A DNA stretch of 40,573 nt, from the NCBI GenBank assembly GCA_038150225.1, contig JAYQWG010000021.1, forward strand, positions 1-40,573, in the 5' to 3' direction. Both the position numbers and the translations under genes were made by a program. Below, in pieces: positions 6,621 to 15,599 of this stretch. How positions within the stretch are numbered: position 1 is the first letter of the stretch; every line of letters starts with the position of its first letter. The notes under the pieces were generated by a model that was given only the letters and a program-made list of their open reading frames with translations, was not told the origin of the DNA and made no database searches. This DNA is from Lucifugimonas sp038150225. GTDB lineage: Bacteria; Chloroflexota; Dehalococcoidia; Lucifugimonadales; Lucifugimonadaceae.

Positions 6621-7960
6621 ACCGCTCCTCCAATCGCACTCAGAGCAGACACCAATTTATCAATGTCGTCCTTCGAACTGGTCTCGGTAACACAGATCAA
6701 CATGCCATTTTCAGAGCGATCGGATATGTCCAATCCACCGATGATTTTCTGTTTGAGAAGTTCAGCATTAATCGCGCTTGGATTTTTTGGACATGCAACG
6801 ACAAATTCATGAAAGAACGTGCCTTCACTCGATACGGAAAATCCGTCGAGTTTGTCTATCTCAGAAGCTGCGTAGTGCGCCTTCTGGTAACAGAGATTCG
6901 CTGTGTCCTTTATGCCTTGCTTACCAAGGGTCGCAACGTAAGCCGTGACCATAAGTCCGATCAATTGGGTGCTTGTGCAAATGTTTGAAGTAGCTCGCTC
7001 TCGTCGAATGTGCTGCTCTCTCGTTTGCAGGGTGAGCGCGTAGCCGATCCGCCCTTCGGTGTCGGTTGTTCTACCGATGATTCGACCCGGCATTTGACGG
7101 ATGTGTGACTTCTTGCAAGCAAATAGTCCGACATACGGGCCACCGAAAGCCATTGGAACACCGAGCGGCTGACCTTCAGCGGTCACGATGTCGACACCGA
7201 ACTCTCCAGGTGTTCGAAACATACCTAGCGCGGTTGGGTTCACGTGAACGACAGAAAGCGCACCGGAATCATGAGCAAGATTCGTCAGGCGTTCAACGTC
7301 TTCGATGACGCCAAAGAAATTGGGACTCTGAATTCCCACACATGCCAGGTCGTCTGGAATGGAACTAGCGTCGTATTCGATCTCAACAATCTCGATGCCC
7401 TGGTACCGGGAGTAAGCGGCGAGAGTGTCAGGTAATCGAGAATCGGTCGTGTTCAGCACACCCACTTTGGTGCGACGGGTAATTCGAGCTGCCATAAGGC
7501 AAGCTTCAGCAAACGCTGTAGGGCCGTCGTACATACCAGCGTTGGCAACTTCCATTCCGGTTAACTGACAAATTGCGGTCTGGAACTCGAACCCAACCTG
7601 CAGTGTGCCTTGAGCCGCTTCCGGTTGGTAGGGAGTGTATGCGGTGACAAATTCACCGCGCTGGAGAATCGATTTAACCGTGGACGGAATGTAGTGATCG
7701 TAAGCCCCGGCTCCAAGGAACGAAATGTAACCGTTACTTGAGGATGCATTCTCCGAAGCAATCCGATTGAATACGTCGGACAGTTCTTGCTCAGAAAGAC
7801 CGCGCTCCAGGTTCAAACTTGGATGTCGATGTTCGACCGGGATGTCACCAATGAGGTCATCCAAAGAATCGACGCCGATGGCTGCCAGCATTTCGGCACG
7901 TTCAGATTCGGTTGCGGGTATGTAAGGGTGGTTTGCTTGAGTTTCGACCATACTTGCCAT
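6617..7960 (-). CDS. gcvPA: Glycine dehydrogenase (decarboxylating) subunit 1
   Basis: N-terminal half of the split P-protein, 447 aa, the usual length. It has a PLP-fold without the PLP lysine and pairs with GcvPB. Recognisable stretches are GAGAYDHYIPSTVKSI, FVTAYTPYQPEAAQGTLQ, the NAGMYDGPTAFAEA helix and LTLQTREQHIRRERATSNICT near residue 310. The split P1/P2 form is common in Firmicutes, Chloroflexota, Thermus and archaea, whereas Proteobacteria mostly have a single fused gcvP. The ATG at 7960 lies 31 nt after the gcvH stop codon. Confidence 0.95.
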   Translation of the reverse strand: MASMVETQANHPYIPATESERAEMLAAIGVDSLDDLIGDIPVEHRHPSLNLERGLSEQELSDVFNRIASENASSSNGYISFLGAGAYDHYIPSTVKSILQRGEFVTAYTPYQPEAAQGTLQVGFEFQTAICQLTGMEVANAGMYDGPTAFAEACLMAARITRRTKVGVLNTTDSRLPDTLAAYSRYQGIEIVEIEYDASSIPDDLACVGIQSPNFFGVIEDVERLTNLAHDSGALSVVHVNPTALGMFRTPGEFGVDIVTAEGQPLGVPMAFGGPYVGLFACKKSHIRQMPGRIIGRTTDTEGRIGYALTLQTREQHIRRERATSNICTSTQLIGLMVTAYVATLGKQGIKDTANLCYQKAHYAASEIDKLDGFSVSSEGTFFHEFVVACPKNPSAINAELLKQKIIGGLDISDRSENGMLICVTETSSKDDIDKLVSALSAIGGAV

Positions 7961-7991
7961 CAGGTGTTAACTGGTCTCCGAATTATTGAAA

Positions 7992-8366
7992 TTAGTCGAG
8001 GGTGGACTGGTACGTTTCCGAGTCCATCAACTCATCGAGCTGCCCCATGTCGGACAACGCGACCTTGATCAACCAGCCTGATCCGTACGGTTCTTCGTTC
8101 ACAACTTCGGGAGAATCTGCCATAGATTCGTTTACTTCGACGATTTTTCCACCAACGGGTGAGAATAGATCGCTCACAGCCTTCACAGACTCGATTTCAC
8201 CGAATTTCTCGAACTGGGTTACTTCGCTTCCAGCGGCAGGAAGCTCAACGAACACGACATCACCAAGTGATTCCTGTGCGAAAACGGTGATACCCACTTC
8301 AGCGATATTGCCATCGACGCGAACCCATTCATGTTCTTTCGAATACTTGAGGTCATCCGGGTACAT
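7992..8366 (-). CDS. gcvH: Glycine cleavage system H protein
   Basis: Lipoyl carrier of the glycine cleavage system, 124 aa. It shuttles the aminomethyl group from the P-protein to GcvT and electrons to the L-protein. The lipoylation site is K62 in FGEIESVKAVSDL, inside the flattened beta-barrel lipoyl domain. The N-terminus (YPDDLKYSKEHEWV) and SPVGGKIVEVN are standard. The gene sits 33 nt after gcvT. No lipoate ligase, LipB or dihydrolipoamide dehydrogenase lies in the window, so these must be elsewhere. Confidence 0.96.
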   Translation of the reverse strand: MYPDDLKYSKEHEWVRVDGNIAEVGITVFAQESLGDVVFVELPAAGSEVTQFEKFGEIESVKAVSDLFSPVGGKIVEVNESMADSPEVVNEEPYGSGWLIKVALSDMGQLDELMDSETYQSTLD

Positions 8367-8399
8367 ATTTGTCGCGATCCTTGTGAATTTCTCGGTTAA

Positions 8400-9509
8400 T
8401 TACTGGCGTCGATAGAACGGTAGCTCAACGATTTCGGCTTCAACCTGTCGACCACGAACGTCGATCAGGATTCGGGTGCCTATTTCAGCTGAGTTTTGAC
8501 CAACGTAGCCCAAGCCAATTGCAGCGTCAACAGTTGGTGAGTGAGTACCTGATGTCACCTCCCCGATCTTCTTATCTGGATCAGTAACCGAGAGTATGTT
8601 GAGGCCCGCTCTAGGTATCCCGCGACCGACCATTTTGAAGCCGACTAATCGACGTGTTGATTCTGATTCTGAAAAGTGCTTCAGCGCGTTAGCTGCGACG
8701 TAGTTTTCGCCTTGGAAATAGGCAAAGCGACCGAACCCTGCTTCGAACGGATTTGTGTCTGTGGACAGGTCGTTGCCGTGAAGCGGTAGTCCAGCTTCGA
8801 GGCGAAGAACATCACGAGAACCCAGCCCACACTCGTTCACACCAGAAGTCTTGAGAGTATTCCAAAGTTCTTGTGCCTTACCAGCGGGCACAATTACCTC
8901 GAATCCCTCCTCACCTGTGTAACCGGTCCGGCACAGTGTCGCGTTTACATCGAGCATTTCCGCTTGCCCAACTCTAAATCTGCGGATTCCTGACGCCTGC
9001 CCATCCGTCATCTCGTCGAGTGTTTCGACTGCTTTTGGACCCTGAACGGCGATCATGGCAGTTTCAACGGTAACGTCACTCATCATGACATCCATGGCTG
9101 ATTCAAATCTCGGAGTGATCCACTCAAGATCGACATCGTAATTTCCGGCGTTCACAACAAGCAGGTACTTCTCATCACTCACCCGATAGACCATCGCGTC
9201 ATCGATGACGCCGCCTTCGGAGTTGCAAATGAAGTTGTACTTACCTCGTCCGATTTTTAGCGCGGGAATGTTGGCGGAAAGAATGGTCCCCAGGAAATAT
9301 GCTGCTCCTGAACCTTCGAAGTACACACGCCCCATGTGAGATACGTCGAACATTCCGGCTGAATTGCGTACGGACTTGACCTCAGCAATGATTCCGTCTG
9401 AGTATTGAACAGGCATGTCCCAACCGCCAAATGGAACCATTCGTGCCCCGGAATCGACATGAACCTGGTGCAGTGGAGTTCGTTTCAGGTTTTCGTTGGA
9501 CTCGCTCAA
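8400..9509 (-). CDS. gcvT: Aminomethyltransferase (glycine cleavage T protein)
   Basis: Folate-dependent T-protein, 369 aa, which moves the aminomethyl carbon to tetrahydrofolate and releases ammonia. GGWDMPVQYSDGI, FDVSHMGRVYF, RTGYTGEEGFEV and GLGSRDVLRLEAGLPLHGNDL are strong family signatures. The start is TTG at 9509, fixed by GGAG 6 nt upstream; an ATG farther in would cut into the conserved domain. It is the first gene of the gcv operon and is transcribed away from the damaged RidA gene. I see no tandem glycine-riboswitch-like architecture in the short region upstream. Only about 30 nt separate the start from the first possible codon of the RidA gene, so the promoters may overlap that sequence. 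Confidence 0.95.
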   Translation of the reverse strand: MSESNENLKRTPLHQVHVDSGARMVPFGGWDMPVQYSDGIIAEVKSVRNSAGMFDVSHMGRVYFEGSGAAYFLGTILSANIPALKIGRGKYNFICNSEGGVIDDAMVYRVSDEKYLLVVNAGNYDVDLEWITPRFESAMDVMMSDVTVETAMIAVQGPKAVETLDEMTDGQASGIRRFRVGQAEMLDVNATLCRTGYTGEEGFEVIVPAGKAQELWNTLKTSGVNECGLGSRDVLRLEAGLPLHGNDLSTDTNPFEAGFGRFAYFQGENYVAANALKHFSESESTRRLVGFKMVGRGIPRAGLNILSVTDPDKKIGEVTSGTHSPTVDAAIGLGYVGQNSAEIGTRILIDVRGRQVEAEIVELPFYRRQ

Positions 9510-9540
9510 TTCTCACTCCGGTTTCACGTTCCCCGTGAAC

Positions 9541-10682
9541 ATGTCGGATAGGATTTGGTCAGCTAGTCCAAATGTACCGGTTTCCTGGTGGTTTTTTATC
9601 GCTGATGAAGGCAAATTCACACTCAGTTCAACAACACCTCTCCCTGCAGGCGCTCCAGCGGCAGTGAGGGTTGGAGATCGTATTTTTACTTCTGGAATTG
9701 TTTCCGATCGAACCGGTGGTCTTGAATCCGAGTCGCACCGCGTGTTTCAGTTGATCGCTGAGCTGGCTCGTGCCAACGGGTTCCCCTGAGGGACGTTGTA
9801 CGAACTCGTATATGGCACACATCACCTGACGGTGCCGAAGCCGAATCACTACTGAAATAATTGCATGGCGTTATTTTTCCGCATCCAGGCCCCGCGCTGA
9901 GCGTCATCCATATCGACTGTTTACCGGGCGACGCTGCGGTCTCCGTGGAACTTGAGGTGATCGTAGATAGCGGTAACTCGGCGACAAGATTCGGTTCAAA
10001 TTTCGAATCTTCTAGTTCCGCCGGTGTATTGGTTGACGAAGAATTTTGGCTCTCCGGTCAGCGAGGTGCCCCATCAGAATCCCGTTACTCACAAGTAGTT
10101 CGATCGATTGAAAAGGCTTCTACGATGCTCTCAGAGGCTGGAATCGGTAGCGGCGACATTGTTTCCACCCGCCATTTCATGCGTCACGACACCCAGTTCG
10201 AAACGGATCCTTCAGAGTGGCTAGATTTCAAGAAAGATTCGACACCGACATCGGCCGGCATAGCTGTAAGCGGCGTCGGCGACCCTGATCATCACTTCGT
10301 TTTTGAGCTTGAGGCAGTAAAAGCTGCTGGCAGCAACAGGACAAACTTGCGAACCGGAAGATCGTTCGAGGTGGAGCACAACTACTGCCGAGCAGTCCGA
10401 GTTGTTGAAGGTGAAGTCGTTTATGTAGCCGGGACGACTTCGATTATTCCGGGCGAAACTGTTCAGCACCCATACGAAGTAGGCCCTCAGGTCGCCGACA
10501 CGTTAGAAATTATTCGATGGGCAATAGAGGCACTCGGGCTCGAGTGGGATGACCTCGTTCAAGCGCGAAATTATGTAGTCGGCGGACCAGAAAAGCTCGC
10601 GGAAGCAATAGGGTCGCTTGAATCCACACTCGATACCGGTTCAATTGCTTGCTCGGTCATCGGGGTCCCGGTCTTGGGCTGA
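9541..10682 (+). pseudogene. Three-domain RidA/YjgF-family gene, broken by a frameshift and a stop
   Basis: RidA proteins deaminate reactive enamine or imine intermediates. Three RidA-like domains can be read here. Domain 1 begins in frame 1 (AAVRVGDRIFTSGIVSD, then ELARANGFP) and meets TGA at 9787. A -1 shift at the CCCC run (9783-9786) restores RDVVRTRIWHTSPDG in frame 3. That frame then meets TAA at 9858, after which LHGVIFPHPGPALSV completes the domain. Domain 2 (about 10000-10320, GVLVDEEFWLSGQRG) and domain 3 (about 10350-10680, GEVVYVAGTTS) are intact and end at TGA 10680. From TTG at 9861 a 273-aa two-domain product could still be made. The true N-terminus is uncertain; ATG 9541 is the best candidate. 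The two lesions are either real decay or assembly errors. Confidence 0.7.
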
Positions 10683-10716
10683 CCAGAAGTGGTGGTCGAA
10701 ATCGAGGCAAGAGCTG

Positions 10717-11988
10717 CTAGGGTTGGTCGCTAAATAGCTGTTCCCAGGTTGGCATTTGCTGAACCAGCTGACCACTGAACGGCCCACTGGCTCTGAGCAG
10801 TCTGGAGTGTGGTACTGAAGAGGTGTTTAGTAGTGGCGTTGTATGACCTTCGGAAAGAGGATCACCACCATGGACACCAGTCAATTCAATCGGGGCACCA
10901 GTGGAGTGCACGGCTACTTGAAATCCACCGAAACCCTCAGATGAAATTAGCGATCCGAAGCCGGCGAACTCCTCTTCGAGTTCAGACTTTCGTTGTCCTA
11001 GAAGATCTGGATCATCGAAAAACTTGTTGATACCGATATTTTCGAGAAATTCTGCCTGCGACACTCGACTAACTTTCGACAGACCGTCCACGTGCAGGGC
11101 ATGATCGACAGCTGTGAAATCAACGTGCGACGTAATGTCTTGTCTTCCTACCCGTCCGAGTGGGTTCTGACTAAGCGTGTGCTGGTAGTAGCACCGTAGC
11201 GATCCTTCGACTCGCTCTGGCTTGTACAACTCCTGACGATCAAATCCGTAATCGATTGTCAGCACGAAACCTTTGTCGAGAACATCAGAAACAACGTCTG
11301 CCCAGTAACCGATACGGAGGTTAACTTCCCCTCGATATCCGTCTGCAAGCTTGGGAGCAAAGGCAGCTACCCTCGCTTCAAGCTCAGGATCAGATGGGTA
11401 GCGCAACACTTCGACGAACCTGGTTCCATCCCAATCGACGAATATCTCCATCACCTCGCCACGAACGATCTGGAATCGGCTTACAGGGAAGGCGTCTATT
11501 AGTTCGTTGCTCAGAACGCAGCCAGTGATGCCTCTTGGTAACTCGGAACTGGACTGAACAATCGTTGAGTTTTCCTCGGGAGCCAGATCGGAAGCAACAT
11601 AAGTCATTGCCTCTGCAAAATCTGGAAGCTCGTTAGTCGTGTACTCGATTATGTCCGCGGCGAGTGTTCCGTCACCAGCACCCATTTCCAACACTGTGAA
11701 TTCGTGTGGTTGTTCCAGTTTTCTCCACATCTCTTCCAGCTGGAGGGCAATCAAGGCTCCAAAAGCCGGGTGGCTGACTGGACTGGTGAAGTAATCACCC
11801 ACAACTCCAACAGGGGTTGCTCCAGGTGCTCTACGGCGAGTCGGGTAATAGCCGTGCTCTGGATCGTAAAGTGCAGACTCCATAAACGAGTCAAATGTGA
11901 TCGGACCAAACTGCGAAATGTGGTCGATCAACTTCTGTTCGAGCGGTGATTTTGTGGAGTTGCCGTTCATACGGAGCACATTGTGCAT
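10717..11988 (-). CDS. MidA/NDUFAF7-family SAM-dependent methyltransferase
   Basis: Class I methyltransferase of 423 aa from the DUF185 family, whose mitochondrial member NDUFAF7 methylates an arginine of a complex I subunit. FGPITFDSFMESALYDPEHGYY at the N-terminus and the SAM-binding VLEMGAGDGTLAADI are characteristic, as are VLSNELIDAFPVSRF and LTIDYGF. Partner and target here are not known. The first ATG (11988) lies only 6 nt from the terminator of the citrate synthase gene and has no ribosome site; ATG 11970 (MNGNSTKSPLEQ) is an equally good start. Translation may be leaderless or depend on readthrough. The C-terminal region after about residue 370 resembles nothing I know. Confidence 0.82.
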   Translation of the reverse strand: MHNVLRMNGNSTKSPLEQKLIDHISQFGPITFDSFMESALYDPEHGYYPTRRRAPGATPVGVVGDYFTSPVSHPAFGALIALQLEEMWRKLEQPHEFTVLEMGAGDGTLAADIIEYTTNELPDFAEAMTYVASDLAPEENSTIVQSSSELPRGITGCVLSNELIDAFPVSRFQIVRGEVMEIFVDWDGTRFVEVLRYPSDPELEARVAAFAPKLADGYRGEVNLRIGYWADVVSDVLDKGFVLTIDYGFDRQELYKPERVEGSLRCYYQHTLSQNPLGRVGRQDITSHVDFTAVDHALHVDGLSKVSRVSQAEFLENIGINKFFDDPDLLGQRKSELEEEFAGFGSLISSEGFGGFQVAVHSTGAPIELTGVHGGDPLSEGHTTPLLNTSSVPHSRLLRASGPFSGQLVQQMPTWEQLFSDQP

Positions 11989-11993
11989 TAATC

Positions 11994-12016
11994 AAAAAGG
12001 GTGCCGAAAGGCACCC
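11994..12016 (-). terminator. Rho-independent terminator of the citrate synthase gene
   Basis: On the minus strand GGGTGCC-TTTC-GGCACCC is followed directly by TTTTT. The hairpin lies 26 nt after the citrate synthase stop codon and immediately upstream of the MidA-type methyltransferase start. Confidence 0.85.
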
Positions 12017-12041
12017 GGTTATCGATTATTTTTTCGTGTTG

Positions 12042-13181
12042 TTACTCTCGCTCTGCGATTGGAACGTACTCGACTGCGTGATCACCTGTGTACTGGAGAA
12101 GCGGTCGAATCAGGATATTGTGCTCGAACTGCTCAACAACCTGGATAGTCCAGCCAGGAATTCTTCCAACCGCGAAGATCGGCACGAACAGGTCCTGCGG
12201 AACACCGTTGAGGTAGTAAATAACTCCGGCGAAGAAGTCGACGTTCACGTGGATACCACGTCGTGCGTACGGCTTCATTGCGTCGACGACTGCCTCGAGA
12301 ATCTGGTACCACTCGGGCTGTCCCATTTCTTCACTGAGTCGCTTTACACCTTCTCGCAAGTGGCCAGCTCGCGGGTCTTCCGCCTTGTACACCCGGTGAC
12401 CGAAGCCCATTACTCGCTGGCGGTTCGACAGGAGGTTCTGAACGTAGTCAGCTGCGTTCTCGGGCTTGCCGATTTCACGCGCCATTTGCATGACGTTCTC
12501 AGCAGCACCACCGTGTGAAGGTCCGGATAGAGCAGCAATACCTGCCGTCACTGCACCGTGAAGGTCTGCGCTTGTTCCAGCAACTACTCGTGCTGTGAAT
12601 GCAGAGGCGTTGGAGCCATGGTCTGCGTGAAGGACAAAGTCTTTGTCCATCAGATCTATCGCCTCTTGGCTTGGCTCATCACCGTTCAACATGTACAGGA
12701 AGTTTCCTGCGTGGTTGAGTGTGCTGCTTGGCGCTATCGGTTCTTTGCCCTGACGAATATTGTGGTGCGCCATCACGATGGAGGGGACTTGAGATGTGAG
12801 ACGAACGCCTTTACGAATAGTCGCCTCGGTAGAGTTATCTTCTCGATCTTCGTCGAACGATGCGAGAGCAGAAACCGCAGTTCGCAACGCGTCCATTGGG
12901 TGCGAGTCTTTGACGATGTCGATCACATCAAAGACCTGCTCTGGAAGTTCACGAGCAGCCTTCAGCTCGGCATCGAATTCGTCGAGTTCGGACTGGTTCG
13001 GCAACTTGCCGTGAATCAGAAGATATGCTGTCTCTTCGAACGTTGATTGTTCGGCGAGATCGTTGATGTTGTAACCCCGGTACTCGAGGATTCCCTGCTT
13101 ACCGTCGATGTAGGTCGTTGCGCTACGGTCGAAGTAAACGCCTTGAAGGCCGCGATGTAGCGTTATTTCTTCATTCGTCAT
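12042..13181 (-). CDS. gltA: Citrate synthase
   Basis: Condenses oxaloacetate and acetyl-CoA to citrate. It is a short, Gram-positive or archaeal-like form of 379 aa. The catalytic set is visible: H223 in GPSHGGAAENV, H262 in GFGHRVYKAEDPRA and D315 in NVDFFAGV. The substrate-binding LHADHGSNASAFTAR segment (184-198) is also present. 2-Methylcitrate synthases share these features, so activity on propionyl-CoA cannot be excluded; no prpB or prpD neighbour supports it. The ATG at 13181 is preceded by a perfect small hairpin (13203-13221) in the leader. It has its own terminator and is probably monocistronic. Confidence 0.92.
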   Translation of the reverse strand: MTNEEITLHRGLQGVYFDRSATTYIDGKQGILEYRGYNINDLAEQSTFEETAYLLIHGKLPNQSELDEFDAELKAARELPEQVFDVIDIVKDSHPMDALRTAVSALASFDEDREDNSTEATIRKGVRLTSQVPSIVMAHHNIRQGKEPIAPSSTLNHAGNFLYMLNGDEPSQEAIDLMDKDFVLHADHGSNASAFTARVVAGTSADLHGAVTAGIAALSGPSHGGAAENVMQMAREIGKPENAADYVQNLLSNRQRVMGFGHRVYKAEDPRAGHLREGVKRLSEEMGQPEWYQILEAVVDAMKPYARRGIHVNVDFFAGVIYYLNGVPQDLFVPIFAVGRIPGWTIQVVEQFEHNILIRPLLQYTGDHAVEYVPIAERE

Positions 13182-13202
13182 GTGGGGTTACTGATCCATT
13201 CG

Positions 13203-13221
13203 TTCGTGCTGAAGGCACGAA
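13203..13221. other. Hairpin just upstream of citrate synthase
   Basis: TTCGTGC (13203-13209) pairs perfectly with GCACGAA (13215-13221) around TGAAG. It lies about 20 nt before the start codon in the mRNA leader and could affect translation or mark an operator. No known regulator is assigned. Confidence 0.4.
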
Positions 13222-13317
13222 GTGTAAATCTCCGTTGATACGAGTATCGCGAACTTCGGCGCGTGTTGAAGACTCTAAAGGTAGTTTTTGAGTTGTTTCT
13301 AGCGAGTCAAGGCTACG

Positions 13318-13361
13318 CCCGGCGCAATAGACCGTCAAATAGAATTGCCTATTGCACCGGG
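13318..13361. other. Long interrupted stem between thrS and citrate synthase
   Basis: CCCGG-C-GCAATAG (13318-13330) pairs with CTATTGC-A-CCGGG (13349-13361), 12 pairs with one mismatch and an 18-nt loop. It begins 37 nt after the thrS stop codon. There is no U-tract on either side, so it may be an RNA 3' end structure or a regulatory leader element. Confidence 0.45.
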
Positions 13362-13397
13362 TACTCAGAAATGAAGCTTTTGCGAGTTACAGCGGTT

Positions 13398-15149
13398 CTA
13401 TGCTCGTTCTGCGATTTCTTGCTCGAGCTTTGCCACTACATCCGCAACAGCGATCGCACCGAGGTCATCACCGGTGCGTGTTCGAACTGCTACAGCCCCA
13501 CCTTCGATTTCGCGGTCACCAGCGACGAGCATGTACGGCACCTTCTGGAGTTGTGCTTGTCTGATCTTCGCGTTCATTCGATCGTTGGAATCATCAACGC
13601 GAGCCCTGATTCCGACTTTCCTCAGTTCAGTGAGAACCTGGTAGCAAAAGTCGATGTGACGGTCCGCGATTGGGACCAGCACTGCTTGAACAGGTGACAT
13701 CCATAGCGGCAATGCTCCGGCATAGTGCTCGATAAGCACACCGAGGAACCGTTCAAGTGAACCATACATAGCGCGGTGAACGACAACAGGTCGCTGGCGA
13801 GAGCCATCTTCAGCCGTATATTCCAAATCAAATCGCTCTGGTAGCGAGAAGTCGAGCTGAACCGTGCCCAGCTGCCAATCACGTCCAAGTGCATCAGGAA
13901 TAAAGATATCGATCTTTGGACCGTAGAACGCACCTTCACCTGATTCCGCTGTGTATTCGTGTCCAGACGCGTCCAACAGTTCAGTGAGGACAGACTCCGC
14001 CTTGTCCCACATTTCTTCGGAGCCAACGCGTTTTTCTGGTCGTAGCGACAACTCAAATCGATAGTTCTCAAATCCGAGCGTGTTGTACGCCTCTTGCAAC
14101 ATATCGAGGAACGAATTGATCTCCTGCCCGATCTGATCGACTGTGCAGAAGATGTGAGCGTCATCCTGAACAAATGATCGAACCCGAGTAAGACCGTGTG
14201 TGACACCGGAACGTTCGTTGCGGTGCAGTCTTCCGAAGTCTGCCATCCGCATTGGAAGATCTCGGTAACTGTGCGAATCTGCCTGGTACAAAATTGCTGC
14301 TGCGGGACAGTTCATCGGCTTTACGCCGAACTCGCGCTCGTCGACATCCACGAAGTACATGTTTTCGGAATAGGCTTCGAGGTGACCAGACTTCCTCCAC
14401 AAATCTGTGTTGAAGATTTGAGGAGTCATCACCTCGTCGTATCCGTACTTTCCGTAGAGCTCCTTCACGTAGTCGATCAGGCTATTCATTACCACCGCGC
14501 CCTTCGGCAGGAAGAACGGGCTGGCGGGAGCAATCGGATCGAAGAAGAAGAGTCCAAGCTGTCGACCAAGTTTCCGGTGATCTCGCTTCTCAGCTTCTTC
14601 TCTTCGCCTCAGGTAATCCTTCTGGGCGTCTCTCGATTCCCATGCAGTGCCGTAAATACGTTGCAGCATGGGATTGTTCTCATCACCACGCCAGTAGGCA
14701 CCGGCAGTTGAGAGAAGCTTGAACGCACGAATGTCGCCAGTGCGCTCCATATGACCACCGCGACACAGGTCTTCAAACTCGCCATTCGAGTGACTACAGA
14801 AAGTCACTTTTTCATCAGCTGGGATTCCCTGGAGAATCTCAACCTTGTACTGGTTGTCCTTAACGAGCTCAAGTGCCTCATCCCGCGTCACTTCTCTCTC
14901 GACAAAGTCGGTATTCGATTTGATCGACTGTTGCATCTGTTTTTCGATCTTCTTTAGATCGTCGGGAGTGAACGGGTTTTCGACTGAGAAGTCGTAGTAG
15001 AAACCGTCTTCGATCGGAGGTCCAATCGTTAGTTGTGCATCTGGAAATAGCGTCAGCACGGCTTCAGCAAGTACGTGCGCCGCTGAGTGGCGCATGTTGT
15101 CGCGGTACTGGCTTTGCTCAGCAGGAGATAGGTCTTTAAATTTTGCCAT
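13398..15149 (-). CDS. thrS: Threonyl-tRNA synthetase lacking the N-terminal TGS domain
   Basis: Class II synthetase of 583 aa that charges tRNA-Thr. It begins directly at the editing domain (H21 and H25 in RHSAAHVLAEA; the CRGGH pair C129/H133). Next come the catalytic core with motif 1 (PQIFNTDLW), zinc ligand C281 in MNCPAAAILYQ, motif 2 (FGRLHRNERSGVTHG) with H332 in DDAHIFC, motif 3 (HRAMYGSLERF) and the C-terminal anticodon-binding domain. Most bacterial ThrRS carry about 60 further N-terminal residues (TGS domain), absent here. The ATG at 15149 has GGAG upstream, and no TGS-like sequence is visible upstream on this strand. The leader holds three hairpins, but I could not identify a T-box. 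Confidence 0.94.
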   Translation of the reverse strand: MAKFKDLSPAEQSQYRDNMRHSAAHVLAEAVLTLFPDAQLTIGPPIEDGFYYDFSVENPFTPDDLKKIEKQMQQSIKSNTDFVEREVTRDEALELVKDNQYKVEILQGIPADEKVTFCSHSNGEFEDLCRGGHMERTGDIRAFKLLSTAGAYWRGDENNPMLQRIYGTAWESRDAQKDYLRRREEAEKRDHRKLGRQLGLFFFDPIAPASPFFLPKGAVVMNSLIDYVKELYGKYGYDEVMTPQIFNTDLWRKSGHLEAYSENMYFVDVDEREFGVKPMNCPAAAILYQADSHSYRDLPMRMADFGRLHRNERSGVTHGLTRVRSFVQDDAHIFCTVDQIGQEINSFLDMLQEAYNTLGFENYRFELSLRPEKRVGSEEMWDKAESVLTELLDASGHEYTAESGEGAFYGPKIDIFIPDALGRDWQLGTVQLDFSLPERFDLEYTAEDGSRQRPVVVHRAMYGSLERFLGVLIEHYAGALPLWMSPVQAVLVPIADRHIDFCYQVLTELRKVGIRARVDDSNDRMNAKIRQAQLQKVPYMLVAGDREIEGGAVAVRTRTGDDLGAIAVADVVAKLEQEIAERA

Positions 15150-15199
15150 TTGAACTGGCTCCGTCGGTTCGACACGTCAGGTCGAAATCAAAAGGTCGA

Positions 15200-15299
15200 G
15201 ACGCGCTGATAGGGCGTCTAAGTCGCTAGTGATTCGGCACGTCGCCAGGAAACAGGCGGCGTGCCTACGTAGTCAACGTGTCGCGCCCGTCAGACGGGC
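15200..15299. other. Structured leader region between tRNA-Val and thrS
   Basis: Three stems stand in a row: GACGC/GCGTC (15200-15204 with 15214-15218); GGCACG-CGCC with GGCG-CGTGCC (15236-15265), which has an internal T/G mismatch; and GCCCGTC/GACGGGC (15285-15299) with a 1-nt spacer. They would lie in the 5' leader of thrS. The T-box TGGNACCGCG element was not found. The role is unknown; a processing signal between tRNA-Val and thrS is possible. Confidence 0.45.
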
Positions 15300-15389
15300 T
15301 GCACTCCGCAATGTCGCGCTCAACCAATTCGAAGGTTGGGAGCAAAGATATGTGCGACTTTGATTGCATATTCACCGACTCGTCTAAAT

Positions 15390-15466
15390 TGGTGGGCGGT
15401 ACAGGACTTGAACCTGTGACCTCGTCGATGTCAACGACGCGCTCTAGCCAGCTGAGCTAACCGCCC
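15390..15466 (-). tRNA. tRNA-Val (GAC)
   Basis: A 77-nt tRNA read on the minus strand. The acceptor stem is GGGCGGT/ACCGCCC with discriminator A and an encoded CCA. The D arm is TTAGCTCAGCTGGCTAGAG; the anticodon arm CGTCG-TTGACAT-CGACG gives anticodon GAC; the T arm contains GTTCAAGT. It lies between rpoC and thrS. Confidence 0.95.
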
Positions 15467-15599
15467 GAGACGGAAATTTAATTTTATACAAAGGATGTTA
15501 GTTAGCCCTATAGCGAAAAACATCCATTTCTTCATTTATAAAAGATCGCACAATCGAAGACCGTCGAGCTTATGCGACTCGTCTAGTCGTGTTAAGCCA

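Noticed and set aside
9510..9640. Glycine riboswitch upstream of gcvT
   Set aside because: The region is short, shared with the divergent RidA gene, and shows no tandem aptamer-like architecture.
15150..15389. T-box leader for thrS
   Set aside because: I could not find the conserved T-box sequence or an adjoining terminator; only simple hairpins are present.
15278..15460. Small plus-strand frame overlapping the tRNA-Val gene
   Set aside because: It is antisense to a well-supported tRNA and its translation is the usual spurious product of tRNA regions.
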